Translations under genes and position numbers: made by a program | Assembly (NCBI GenBank): GCA_027886175.1 | Contig: JAJNNQ010000006.1 | Location: forward strand, 3,596,001-3,660,000 | Length of the DNA stretch: 64,000 nucleotides | DNA from: Phylloscopus collybita | Lineage: Eukaryota > Chordata > Aves > Passeriformes > Phylloscopidae | Direction of reading: 5' to 3' | The notes under the pieces: model-generated | Database searches by the model: none | What the model was told of the DNA's origin: nothing | Seen by the model: only the letters and a program-made list of their open reading frames with translations | In this document: in pieces, positions 50,961 through 63,401 of the stretch | Position numbering within the stretch: the stretch's first letter is position 1 | Layout: each line of letters begins with the position of its first letter

Positions 50961-52510
50961 GAGGTTACACACAGTACTATATTACTATAGAAAAATAATA
51001 AAGAAATAGAAAACAAACAATCTGTACCTCATCTCAGCTTAAGGAAAAGAAATGTGGTTAGAGTTAAACAGCTTTTTTTGCGGGGGAGGGCTTATCTCCC
51101 AGTAGTAGGAGTTAAAAATGCAAATTTGATCACCATTTCCAAAAGCAGAAAAGTCCCAAAGTAACAAAAATTCACCAGAGCCCTTAATACAAAGCAGAAC
51201 ATGTAATATCCTGATTAAAAAAAATCATTAAAAAAAGCGAAATGAAAATTATAAAACAGAGTCAATGGAGCTTCAGATTATTTATACCAGATTATTTATA
51301 CCAGGTGAAGGTCTTGTTCATATAATTTAAGCATTCATCATTAGACCAAAGCATATTTTTCTCAGGTGGAATTCAAGCTACTTTTCCTCAAAATACCTAA
51401 ACTGAAACATGTCACCTCCAACAACAATTCTACAGAATTTTTTGCCTGAGGATGGCCTTTGCAACAAGATATATATATCTATCTATATTCATACCTGGCA
51501 AGCAAACCCAGCTTCTTCCAGAAAAATTGTTTGCTTCTGTTTAAATGTCAAAAGTAGCCTACAAAACCAAACTGTTGCCAAACCAAGGCTGTGTGAATGT
51601 CACAGTGATGCATGCTACATACTTACTGTTTACTCATTTTTTATGCATGTCAAATTCTGTCAGATCCACCTTAAAGAAATGCTGTATTTCAGAAACAGCT
51701 ACCTGCAGTCTATAGTAAAATAATACTTACGTGCTGCATGGGTCAGTAGTTACCAGAGTTTCCCACCGTCAGGATGAATAAAGGCACTTTGCACACCCGT
51801 TTCTCAAGTTTTAACACATCTGAGTTTCTACTATCAGAAGAAGGCTTTATTAAAGTATTTCAGACATTGATTCAAATTACTATTTCCCTTACTTCTACAT
51901 ACAGTTAACATGGGTGATTTTTGTGGGGTCTTTGGTATAACTTTTTTTTTTTTTTGTCATGGAAAGATCTCTTGGACAGTTAACCTCCAATTTCTAAAGA
52001 TCAAATTATTATATCCAGGGGTATCAGAGGGCTTGGTATGCCACTGCATTTCACATACAAGCTTTTAAGAATCATAGTATTTTGTTCTAGGTCAGAAAAT
52101 TTTCAGATTGAAACCCATGGTTATATTATGCAAGTCCAAAGCTGATAGTCCTGTGTCTACATGAAGCCTGATGGAATCACAACTCGTAAGGACGAAAGGG
52201 GTGTAAGTTGATGTCCATTTATACCACTCTTGTGATAATTCACCAGAGTGATATAAGGAAATATCATATTCTCTCTACTCAAGAGATTGTTTTTTGAATG
52301 TGTGTGCCTTTAGCTTCTCCTCTTTCAGGGTTTGTAAATTACTGCTTTAACTAATAAATCAACTTCTGTTGGCATCAAAAAAAACCCCAAATCCTCAATC
52401 ACTCAAATGCTTGTACTACCCTTAGGTGGCAAGGTCTTTGAGGTGTGGGCTGGAGAGGTGGCCCTTCATAATAATCTAAGATAGTTAAAGTCTACCACTA
52501 GGTGGAAGAG
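50961..52510. other. AT-rich DNA, no gene seen
   Basis: It has a 14-bp tandem duplication at 51274 and AT words near 51465. The 104-codon plus frame at 51409-51723 matches nothing I know. Confidence 0.55.
51274..51303. repeat. 14-bp tandem duplication
   Basis: CAGATTATTTATAC occurs twice head to tail (51274-51287 and 51288-51301) and is followed by CAGG, the start of a third unit. It is a small recent-looking duplication. Confidence 0.8.
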
Positions 52511-52705
52511 CAGATTTCAGTGATGCCCGTTGAGAGGACCAGAGACAATGGACTCTCACTGTAATACAGGAAGTTCCATCTGAACATCAGGAAATATTTT
52601 TCACTGTGAAAAAAAGTAACTTAGGTCAGATTGACTGAGCATTGACAGAGATTGTCCACGGAGGCTGTGGAGTCTTCCCTCCTTGGATATGTTCAAAAGC
52701 CTTCT
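52511..52705 (+). mobile_element. CR1 LINE fragment (3' part of ORF2), sense
   Basis: A short diverged CR1 piece on the plus strand. It contains CAGTGATGCCCGTTGAGAGG, AGGAAGTTCCATCTGAACAT and GGCTGTGGAGTCTTCC, which follow the order of the last ORF2 codons of CR1 (the segment usually translated as KFRLNM...FF, then RLWSLP/VESPSL). Neither the 5' part nor the terminal ATTCTGTG repeats can be seen, so both ends are lost or too diverged. Its sequence overlaps the inverted fragment at 58498-58985, so both probably come from related subfamilies. Confidence 0.75.
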
Positions 52706-53624
52706 TCAACCAGAAACACTTTAAATGATTATTTTTCTTTCAACCACTCATGCTCTCCAAAATTCAAGCAAACACACTGGCTTTGCCATAGTGGTTTCAC
52801 CATGGTATTCATGGTGATGAGGGGGGTATCACCACAAACTGTCAGAATCTGAAGTCCCTTTCTTGGAAGCAACATGGTGCTCATGTTGATTTTCTCTTCT
52901 GCAATTAGTTTTTTTTTTTATTCTTTTCCCCCGTGTAGGGTCCTTTACAACTTTCTTTTCTTCTGTGATCTGAAGCTCCAGACTACATCCAAGTGTACTT
53001 TTTGGTGCCTTTTACATATGTCAGATAATGTTTCTTTGTGTCTTTTGTTACCCCTAAAACCAGTTTTTCCAGTTGTAAACCTGTGTTACTTTTTAAGTGA
53101 CCATTACTGAGCTGGTTATAGATGTGGGGTCTCCAGTGCTAGGGGAAACTCAGTTAGGTTTGGCAGATCAAAATAGATGAGGCTGTTGGAGCATTCCCCC
53201 AGCTCCACATCAACAGCTCCAACATTAGTGAAACTGAGTGAGATGAGCCTGGGCAGAGTGTCCCTCAGGAGTATGTAATTTGGATTCTTGCCTCCCTGTG
53301 TTCCTGTGATCCTCTAATCCTGTGTATGTGGGCCTTTAACAGGGTGATGACTTATGTGGTGGGCCTCAAAGGAACCCACTGTTGTCTCTGTCCTCCTTTG
53401 TGAGTGCGGACAAGTTTTTACTACACAATCTCAGCATCTTGTGATCCATCCCTTATCACTTTACAGTTTCACTATCTGTGATGCATCCTGTGATTCTGAA
53501 AATATCTACTGTGCTCCCAGGCAGAAATATCTCTTTCTATCTGGAAAAACTGCTTGTTACTTGTATATCAAACCATAGTACCACACAAATATAAACAACA
53601 GTAAACCATATTATATGTGGATGG
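52706..53624. other. Unrecognised DNA between a CR1 fragment and an LTR
   Basis: Somewhat less AT-rich than the window as a whole. A short stem, GTTGGAGC with GCTCCAAC, lies at about 53184-53222. No gene or known repeat is seen. Confidence 0.5.
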
Positions 53625-53800
53625 ATACCTGTCTCGGGTTATGGAACCTAAAATGTGTATTCTATTTCATCTGCTGAAAGCAGCTGGGAAGATGTTTTTC
53701 TTTATCTCTTGTAACTCTGGGAGGAGAGGGAGCAGATGCCTTTTGATAATGGGCCTTTTAATAGCTGTTAAAACCAGGTGGGGCAGTGTTTCTTATCTCT

Positions 53801-53810
53801 TTTATATCTT
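53801..53810 (+). promoter_or_regulatory. Possible TATA box of the 53630-54378 LTR
   Basis: TTTATATCTT in the first quarter of the LTR is the best TATA-like match in plus orientation. It is followed by an AT-rich run and then a GC-richer transcribed-type region. Promoter activity is inference. Confidence 0.35.
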
Positions 53811-54227
53811 TTTTAATGGGCCATTAAGACTTCCCAAGCTGTTCTCCTCCCCAAAGTGTACATCGACAAAGCAGTGCGTCCACATTCCATTGTGAGATGC
53901 TCCACCCAGTGGGAGGAGCCAACCATTCCTACCTGGATGAAACTGAGACGTAGGAACACAAGGCATCCAGCTTCACCCGATTCCTGGAGGAAGACTGGAC
54001 CCCTTCTCACCATCACTGGACCCTTGTTCTACAGGATCATCTCTACTCCACCAGAACCACCTCTGCCACTCCAGGAGGACTCACTTTTGGACTGCTTCCA
54101 ACACCCTGACCAACAGGGTGTCAGGTTGTAGCTCTGACTCTGTCAAGGTTTTCCAAAATTGTTGTTTGTTTGCTTGTTTGGTTGGGTGGTTTTGTTTTTC
54201 TACTACATTTGTATTGTTAGTATTCCT

Positions 54228-54233
54228 AGTAAA
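54228..54233 (+). other. Variant poly(A) signal AGTAAA of the 53630-54378 LTR
   Basis: AGTAAA is a known weaker variant of AATAAA. It lies in the 3' part of the LTR, downstream of a T/G-rich stretch at about 54160-54200. No canonical AATAAA is seen nearby in the element. Confidence 0.4.
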
Positions 54234-57200
54234 GAACTGTTATTCCTATTCCCAAATATTTGCCCGAAAGCCCTTGATTGCAAAATTATAATTTGGCAGG
54301 GGTGAGGGGTTTACATTCCCCATTATAAGGGAAACTCCAGCCTTCTCTGGCAGATACCTGCCTTTCCAAACCAAGACAATACCTGACCTATCGTTAAAGA
54401 GATGCTTCCACAGTCAAATCAAGTAAGACCTGGAGAAAGGTCAAGAGAAACACACTCTAGCTTTGACAGATTTGACAAGCCTTTTTCCTGAGCCTGGGCA
54501 GACTCAAGATGAAGTTTATGTCCTGTTATTAACACTGGTAGTACTGTATTTTGAGGTTACATGGTTGCACTTCATCACAGTAAACCAATCAGGAACAGGG
54601 GGCCCAGTCATCCAGACCACATCTTTCAGTCCACATCACTCAGTTACAGCCCTTTGGATATGTGATCTGGAAAAATTTCAACTGGGTAATCAACTATTCA
54701 TGACTTTCCAACCTAGGGACTCCCAGAGCATTGTTTTGTGATATACAAATAATTTCTGGAATCTCCTGGATGCTGACTTTCCCCCCTGTATCCTCATGCT
54801 TTATAAACTTCTCCATGCACTGTAAAGGCCGTATTCCCTGCTGCACTATGGCCTTTGGAAAACAGAACTGCATGGATGGGTGAAGACAAACATGAATTCC
54901 TCTACTTGTACATAACCTGAAGAATGTGAGTCAGCACCTGTTGATTCAAAGATTTGTGTCTTCATCAGTGCAGTGCTGTAGTTAATGGCAGCAAATTCAG
55001 AATATATGAATACCAAGGAAATCCAAAGAATTTCACTAAAAAAGTGTAAATCTCTCATACTAGAGCTGAATGACATGTCTTTACCAGAGTCATCTGTTTT
55101 TACCTACCCATGTAGACAGATGTGGGTCTGTGGATACACGGCACTAGAATGTGTCTTTCTTCCAAATTACTTTTCAAAGTGAGCTGCTGAAGGACCATGT
55201 CCATATCTGGGCAGTAGATGGAATAATTGGGCATTTATAAATCACTGTTTATTGCCAGCATTCAGCGTAAAAACCCTGTGTTTTCATCAAGCTGCCTGAA
55301 GAAATATTAGCACCTGCAGTCCTGGTCTCTGGGCATCTACAGGGATAGAAACTACAATTTTTTTGATGCTCAATGACCCATATATTGAAAGACCAAGAAA
55401 CAATACTGCTAATTGCCAGTAAGATCCCATCTACGGATTCCTTCCCTCATTTTTTAAGCATTTTTTTTCTCAAATAGTACTGAGAGATTATTTAAAATAT
55501 TAGACAGAAACGTACATGGCTTGCAGGAATTTGTAAAACGTCTTCCTACCTGTTAAGAAAATCTGTAAGAAAAAACTCCAACAGCAGACTCAAAAGAGAG
55601 TTTTCCAGAGCTGGAAGAAAGATTGCAGTCCTAACTCTGCACTTATATAATATGGGCAGAAAAACATGGAAAAAGATCTTTATATAGGGACTTGATATTG
55701 CCACAAGAACTCCAATTGGGAATTTGCATTTGCAAAATCTTTTGTCAGTTAACAAGCATTCTCAAAATACACACTGATTATTAACTTAAAAATAGTTGAA
55801 CAAGTAGAAATAATGCAATATCCTATAGAATGCTATATAAACAAAGTGGAAATTAAATGTTTATAAATAATGTCAGTGATTTTGATTGTTTTAAATGTCT
55901 AGATCTGAACCTTAGAGTAGACTTACTACTTTGTCTGTCAAAGGGCTATAAGAAGTTGACACGTAAGAGGACCTATTTAACTTTTTATAAATAATTTTTT
56001 AATAGCTATAAAAGCAAATTAAAATAGAGACAGTTTTTTCTCTTTAAATAAGAGATACAAGAAGATATTTTCATCTGGTTTGGTCAAGTCACATCGAATT
56101 ATGTCACATCACAGAATATGTTTAACCTAATTTAATACAAGATAAATGTCTGCATCAAAAATTAAGGGAGTATTTTAGAACAAAATTCAAAAGAAGTGAA
56201 AGAAAGTAAGAAATATAACACTTAGATTTCCTTATTCTAAACATATCGCTGCTTTCTTATCACAGACAGATGTCCCTATATTCTCAGAGTAGCTAGCAGG
56301 TACTTCATACCCAGATGGTAACAAATAATATTGGAAAAAAACAAACAACCCTCCCCCCCAAAACAGCGATTGCACCCCCACACCCCTCCTTTCAATTCTA
56401 CTGAAATGCCACTTACTTTTTTCTTGTAATGGGTCTTGACAAGAAGATGTTCATGCTGTGTGACTTTGAAAATGCCCTTTTCTGGCAGACAGCTTTCCTG
56501 CCAGTGCTACTCTTTCCTGGCTTTAAACAACAGGAACAGGGGCCAATTTAAAGTCCAGGGATTAACTAATTTGAGATGCACAGGCTCCCCATGAAGCAAT
56601 TGTTCACTTGGATGGACATACTGTCTTCATTATTCCACAGATTTTGAAGAATTTACGTATTCAACGACTGAGGTACATTCTTTGCACTGTCAGTAACATA
56701 AGTGATGTGATTGTCCAAAAAAAGAAAGCACATTTCTGTTTCAGAATGCATAGTGGGATATTCCAGCCCACACAGATGGGAATGCACAAAACATACGTAT
56801 ATACCAGGATTAAATTATATCCTGTGGAGATGAGTTGGACAGGTTTAAAAGAAAGAGAAATTTTCAATAGCCTTTGAACAGGATACTCTGAAGATGTGAA
56901 TATATGCTTTATTCATCTTGTTCAAAATATGGAGATTAATTCTCTGCTTCCTTTGAACAATTTTCATATTTCCTACCCTCGTTCAATATATTGGTTAACC
57001 TTGGTACTTCTCCTCCGTGCAGTTTGCTTAAGTTTGCTAGAAATTCTTGCTACCCCTTAAACAGATTACATACTTTTTTTTAAAAAAATGATGAAGTAAT
57101 AGAAGACTAAGGAATAAAGGAAAGAAAAATAAAAATAAAGATAACTTTATTTTAAAGTGCTTTAAAAATCTTTGGAATTATTCTCTGAAATTCATTTGGG

Positions 57201-57240
57201 GGAAAAAAAAAAAAACACCAAAAAAACCCCCCCAAAAAAA
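57201..57240. repeat. A/C-rich low-complexity tract
   Basis: GG, then about 13 A, then CACC, an A run, a C7 run and another A run. It is an impure homopolymer mixture. Confidence 0.75.
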
Positions 57241-58255
57241 TTGTTTTATATTTTAAAATTACTTATCAGTCAATGATTGCAATTTTCCCCCTTAGGTTCC
57301 TGTTAGTAATACAAATTCATCTTACAAATTAAGTATCTGGCAACTGGTACCTCAAATTTCTGAAACTGTAACCCACTTCCAAATGAAGGCCAGTACTAAA
57401 TTGAAAAGACTGAAATATAAAAGACAGAGCATAGTGATCTTGATTATTTAGAAGGTAAACTTTCTTAGACTAAAACTGTAGCTATGGGAATAAGATCAAA
57501 CCCTAAAATTTAAGCCTCAGATGTGTTAATCAAATTTGTATCTCAATCTGTTTTCTAATCTAGCCTTGTCTTCCATGCATTGTACTTCCTCGTGGACACA
57601 GATTTAGACTGATCTGGAGAAGTGCCTTAGGTGGAAGAGTCCTTGACAGTTTAGCATTTCAAATTTGTGTTGTTGGTAAAATCATGGAAAGTATGCATTC
57701 CACCAGCATGTCCTAAATCCAGCTTTTCCAAAAGACTGCAAGAAGCCCTTGAGTTCCACTTACATCCCTTCAAGAAATTATATGGAATCTTTCAGGAACC
57801 TACAGATGTCTACTTCTTCTTACAGAGTAGAATTTTTTCAAATTTTAATATACTGTTGGGATTATATTTCAATCTATTTTTTCAGGTATAACAATAGGAT
57901 GGACACTTGAGACTAAGTAAAACACTTGAGACTTTAGTCAAATTAATAAAAAATTTTCATTACAATATAAAAATATTTTTATTGGACAAATGGCACAATT
58001 TCCAGTGACTACTATGTTAGACTGTACAGACACTTTAGTTAAACAGAAGGAGAGAAGGAGAAACAGACATGCAGACAGATGATCTGATAACTCTGCCAAC
58101 TGCTTACTCACTTCTTTTAATAACACCTAAAAGTAACAATCTGTTGTCTAGCTAACAGTATCCAATTTCATTCTATAATTTTCTTGATGGGTTTGTTGCA
58201 TCATATTCAAATACTTGGATATAAATCTGTGGTCCTGATGATCTGTGTTTGACTT

Positions 58256-58318
58256 AAAAAAAAAAAAAAAAAACACAAAAAACTAAAAACAAAAAACACA
58301 CACAAAACCCCCCCAAAA
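58256..58318. repeat. A/C-rich low-complexity tract
   Basis: About 18 A followed by ACAC, AAAAAC and a C7 run on the plus strand. It lies 180 bp left of the antisense CR1 fragment and is not clearly part of it. Confidence 0.75.
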
Positions 58319-58497
58319 CTAAGCCCCATTGTGCTCTGCTGATATGCTCAGATAGATCCTAGTATATTATTTACAGAATCAGAGATCACAGAGCTTCACT
58401 ATTAGAGCAGTACCAATAAATTGGTTTTACTGACAAAATTTGAGTCACATTTTATTCGTTCAGCACATTGTTAAAATATATTGGTTTTGATATCAGT

Positions 58498-58985
58498 GTC
58501 ACAGAATGGCTGAGGTTGGAAGGGACCTCTGGAGGTTGCCAGGTCCAGCCACCCTGCCCAAGCAGGGCCACCTAGATCAGGCTGCCCAGAGCAAAGTCCA
58601 GATGGGCTTTGGCACATTTCCAAGGAAGGAGACTCCACAGCCTCCTGAGGCAACCTATGCTAGTGCTCAGACACCCTGACCTCAGTTAATTTTTTCACAG
58701 TGAAAGCTGTTTCCTAATGTTCAGGTGGAACTTCCTGCATTTCAGTGAGAGTCCATTGCCTCTGGTCCTCTCACTGGGCATCACTGAAGAGATCTTGGCT
58801 CTATCTTCTTCACATCATCTCTTCAAGTACTTATGCACATTGATAATATTACCCCTGAGCCTTATTTTCTTCAAGTTAAAGAGTATATCCATGCTTCTCT
58901 TGGACTAAGGAGTTCAGAACTGGACATATGTGTGGCCTTAGCAACACTGAGTAGAGAATATGCACAGGCAAAGTGTCATGGTATG
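58498..58985 (-). mobile_element. CR1 LINE fragment (3' end), antisense
   Basis: The plus strand begins GTCACAGAATGGCTGAGGTT and continues GGAAGGGACCTCTGGAGG, the reverse complement of a CR1 3' terminus. It goes on through blocks matching the C-terminal coding part (minus-strand EAVESPSLE within 58471-58653), the stretch read as GTCCTCTCACTGGGCATCAC on the plus strand, and AGTTCAGAACTGGACATATG near 58911-58930. The right edge fades around 58985. The copy is 5'-truncated as usual for CR1, has no intact frame and shows no target duplication. Confidence 0.9.
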
Positions 58986-61900
58986 AATTACATACCCTAG
59001 CTTCATTAAAACACCAGCGTCATGGGACAGAATGCATTCTTGCACCATTTCAAGCACTTGGAATGAATATAAAACTTCCATGTGGGTGCCACAATGCATC
59101 CATGCAGACACATGTATTCCTGTTATTGTATGTCTGTCTCTAGTAAAGCACTATACTCCTGTATCATTTCAGTTAAGATAAATGGTCAAAGGTTAAGGTA
59201 AAAGATTATTATGCTGTTTATAAAAATCAGCTCTCAGTTATGAAACAAAAGCTGTTAAATCTCCATTAGGCCTCCATGGAGGCAAAGGTTGAAAGCTGAG
59301 CTTTAATCTATTCAGAACCAAAGTAATCCACACAAGAAAGTTAAACATTAAGAATACTCTTACTGTAGGGACATCTTAAACCCATCAAAACCCAAACCAA
59401 AACTACAAAGGATTCAAGCATGAAATACCCTAAATACATTGCTAAACAAACATATTTTAAGCAGCTTAAATAACTTAAATACTTACTGAATTCTCTAAAG
59501 GAAGTGAAGGAGTTATTCTTTCTCTCCTCTTGATATAATTATTTTTTGCTGGTGTTCTCTCCCACCAGAATACACATACACAAATGTTAATATCATATTT
59601 GTTCAATGTTTCAAGGGTTTCAGGAAGAGTTATGTTAAAAAAAAAAACCACCAAAAACCAAACAAACAAAAAACTAAAAAACAAACAAAAAACCAAAACC
59701 AAAATGACACAAAACCAAAAAAACCCTCTAGCTGTTTGGAAGCTAACAATTTTTATTCACTAGATGTCTAAATCTCATGTATGGTCAGTAAATAAAGCTA
59801 CCAACAACAGCGAGATTAACCTAAAGTCAGTGTAGAAGTTCTGTATTTTGCAATAATTTCTAGAGGTTCTTATCTGGTGTAGAGAAAGCCTTCATAAACT
59901 ACTTGAATGCTTAATTTTTAGGTGGTAGCAAGATTTCATGATGATAGAAGTTCAGTAACATTAATCTCATTATTACTTTCTGCTTACATGTATCTTGCTT
60001 ATTACAAGTATCCTTATGTAGAATGACAGAACTTGAAGAAATCTCAAAAGCTACAGAATCCCTTCTTTTTTTTTAAACCCCTTTTGTAAGCAAGCTCCAA
60101 GCACTCAAAGTAATTCAATGTACTTCTTTACTTTAGAATCTGATCAAAAACCTAAAGTCAATTGAAGGCATACTGATAATTCAATGGGCTATAAATCCTA
60201 TTAATATTTCCTCTATTATCCTCATAACTTTTTCTCTTATTTGGGATACCAAAGACTGGGAAAAAATAGTTATCTAAAACTACTGTTTCAGTTCCTCTCC
60301 AACAAATAACTTGGATAATGATAAAATTTATGAGTTGGGTTTCTTTTTCATTTATATTTTCTTTTTAAGATGAACATAGTATACTCTCATTGACAGTGAT
60401 AAAATGTAATGGAATACTTTCTTTGCTATGATAAATAGAGACTCAAAAATTACCTTTTAGATCAGAAATTTTTCCCTGAAACTGTAAACTTATTTACTGA
60501 TTAGAGATATTATAAACTATCCATACATACTTTAAGTGGATAATGGTCTGAATGGTGCACTGTAGTTAAGATACTGGTATATCAGCTCCAAAATATTTTC
60601 ATTAAAAATCCTTTTATGTTATCTACTGTTTTGTTCTCTCATTTGAACCAAAAACTTCTTAAATAAGGCTGTATTTTTACTGCTGAAACAGAGTCACAGT
60701 TATGGAGGAGAAATATATTTCTTCATTATTTCTCCACATAAATTTGGAAGAGAAAATCCAAGGCATTTTGGCTTGGTTTGAAACTCGGATGTTCATTTGA
60801 TAAAACGTTCACAGCACTCCTGCTGAAATCAAGCTACACCAGTGAGCCTGGTAGCAGATCTGTCCTTATTGTTATATTTCCCAAGCTATTGGTAGCACAG
60901 GACTTTGTTAATAAATGAAAAGGTGAATTTCTTTGCTAAGTTTTTGTTCATAAAAATCTGTTAAGGTTGAGTAAGGCTTTCATCTTTCTTAGTGATAGAG
61001 AATATGAGTCATGGATCGTTAGACTGAAATACAGTAATAAAAAGTTGATAGTAGTTTCTCTAAGCTAAAACAAAATAAGGTATGAAATAAGATTAAATGT
61101 TTCAAAATACCTAAATTATTTAGGAACCTAAAATCAGTGTTTAGATATATGTTGTTAACTTGCATCCTATATAGATCTGGAAAACAAGAATTCTCACTTC
61201 TTACTATTGCTCTCTGAATAGTCGTTCTGGGTTCCCTGAATGGGACTCATCTCATTTTCCTTAAACATCCACATTGAATCTGAATTAATAAACCAGGGCT
61301 CTCTTTATAGTTGGTAGAGGATAATAGGCACTCTCAGGGCGCAGTTCATCTGACCTACTTCAGATGCCTATTTTAGGATAAGAAGAATTGTGACCTAGAA
61401 GTGCCTGTTTCTCTTCTTTGACTTCTAGGGAGCCTGAAGTGATTAGCTCAGGTGCAGCCAGTCTTAATGTGTATGTTTAGCCAAATTAATTCCTCCTTTT
61501 TTCTGTGATTTATATCTTTGGGAATTTCGTGTACCAAAGTACTTATCCATACTTATCTGACTTTCCTTCATGAAAAAAATATCTATCTGTGCAAAAACTT
61601 TTCTTGTGTTACCGCTCATGTTAGTCATAAGTTTCACCTTATTACCAGAAATATAATTACTTTGCAAAGGGATAAAATATAGCAATATAATTCGATATTT
61701 AGTCAAGTGAACAACCCCCTTAAAATAAAATGTAAGTTATTTGAGCTCAAAGACAACATGTCAATATAAGTTACGATTAATACAAACAGACTAAACACCC
61801 AGCTGCAGGTATTCTTGGAGGAGATAATGAAGGATTATCTCTCTTTCACCTAACTCCCCATTATCTTTCTTAGCTCTCGTTCCCAAAAGTCACATGCCAA

Positions 61901-63401
61901 AATCTATATTAAGAGCAAATCCCATTTTAAAAAAACTCAAAACAGCTCCCCTATCTTGTGGGGAGCTCTTGCATATTTTTACTCATCAGTTGATAGAATG
62001 GAGTTCTGATCACCTCTTGCTCTGACTGACACAGCAGGAAGGGCCACCTGTGATGCCCTTTCACTTCAAGCTGCAGCTGTTCTTTGGAAGTTCTGGAAGA
62101 AAAAGCCAGAATTGGGAGGTGAACAAAGTTACAATGAAGTACTAAAGATAACTTAAGATACTTTTTCTTTTGTCTTTCCTCATACACACATCATTGTTTA
62201 TAACCTATTTTTCATTGCTTGAGACAGTGTTTTAAAACAATCTACATGTAACATGAGAGAAGTGAGCCAACAATGACTTTCTGAGGCACATGTACTACCT
62301 GTGTCAAGCAGCACTTTTCATCAATTAATATGGCAGCTTTTATAATTTACTAACAGGAAAATCTCTGACAGGAGTTTGTGTATGGGGTTTAAAATTTACT
62401 AAACACCACTACTTAGATAATAGCTAAGTTCAAAGTAAGCTATTAATAAGAAAAGCTAAGCCGACCTAGAAAACTTACAAAATTTAGGAAGGTTATGTCA
62501 GAGAGTTTAAAAAAAATTATAACCTGCTTTTCTGAGTTTTTGTCTTTCAAATTATTTTTATACTTTTATTATTCATTTAATTATTTATTTGAAAGATCAC
62601 TTCTATTTAATTTTTGTGTTTCTTTCTCCTTCCTTTCATCTCAGGTTTCTTTCCCTCTGCTCAGCTCCACCTGCTTACTGGAAGGACAGTTTTATGCTTG
62701 TCTGTTTCACTCTTTGGTTTACTGACACTTGATTTTGTATTGAATGAGATCTGGGCACAGGACAATCTTTTCTACCCTGCCCTAGTTTCCATGGAAAAGA
62801 AAGCATGATGGAAACCACTGCACTCCTCAAAGAGTTTGGTCTACAACTCAGAATTTCCTATTTCAGCAATGTGTGTGACTAGCTAACAAACTGAACAAGC
62901 ACAGAAGAATCTGTACTTCCAAGAATTTTTTTCCTTTTTGAAATTTCATCTGTATTTGCTATTTGCAGCTAATACACAGACCCCTCAGGCCATGTAGTTC
63001 TCATACAAGTCAGTAATTATGTTATACCCGATCTTTATTTGTTTGGGAAAAGTAAATATTGCAGCTTTTTGTGAAGGCAACTACAGAACCATATTGTTTT
63101 CTTATCAGCCCCTGGAATGAAATAGAATAAGTGTTTCTGCCTTTTTCTTTCTTTCTAATCCAAATATATTAGTTGAAAAATGCTATACTGTTTTAATGAT
63201 GAATAAACTAGAATAATCCAAAACTTACTAATATTTATAATGGAATGTATGCACATGCATTGTTTCTATAACTTTTTCTGAGATCTGAGGTTTTATGTAT
63301 AAAAAGAACAAAAGACATGCTTTGTTAAAAATAATCTAAATCTGAGGTTGAAGATTTGTTTTTCCATAAAATCACAAATCCTATATATACAGGAACCCTA
63401 T
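58986..63401. other. AT-rich DNA, no gene seen
   Basis: It has an A/C-rich tract at 59637. The stretch 61250-61480 has repeat-like AGGCACT and GATGCCTA words that might be an old interspersed repeat, but I cannot name it. Confidence 0.5.
59637..59726. repeat. A/C-rich low-complexity tract
   Basis: AAAACC, AAAC and AAAAAC words over about 90 bp. The minus-strand phenylalanine/valine-rich open frame over it is a by-product of composition. Confidence 0.8.

Larger units (their letters stand above)
53630..54378 (+). mobile_element. Solo LTR of an avian endogenous retrovirus, 5-bp target duplication
   Basis: This 749-bp element starts TGTCTCGGGTT and ends CCAAACCAAGACA. It is flanked by a perfect 5-bp duplication, ATACC, at 53625-53629 and 54379-54383. 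Inside, in plus orientation, are TTTATATCTT (53801-53810) as a possible TATA box, an AGTAAA variant poly(A) signal at 54228-54233, and a T/G-rich stretch just before it. The body matches an LTR family I recognise from bird genomes, especially passerines. The 5-bp duplication fits ERVL or a related class. The open frames across 53617-53895 and 53856-54131 lie almost entirely in this LTR and are not genes. No gag, pol or env adjoins it, so it is a solo LTR. The family name is not assigned. Confidence 0.9.
54384..58497. other. AT-rich DNA, no gene seen
   Basis: It has two A/C-rich tracts near 57201 and 58256. Short frames such as 54463-54741 (92 codons) and 56608-56877 (89 codons) have no recognised domain. 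Confidence 0.55.

Noticed and set aside
53617..54131. Two overlapping open frames of about 90 codons as genes
   Set aside because: They fall within the 53630-54378 LTR, apart from 13 bp at the left end.
61250..61480. Old interspersed repeat (MIR-like or LTR-like)
   Set aside because: There are only suggestive short words; no ends, duplication or family match can be shown by eye.
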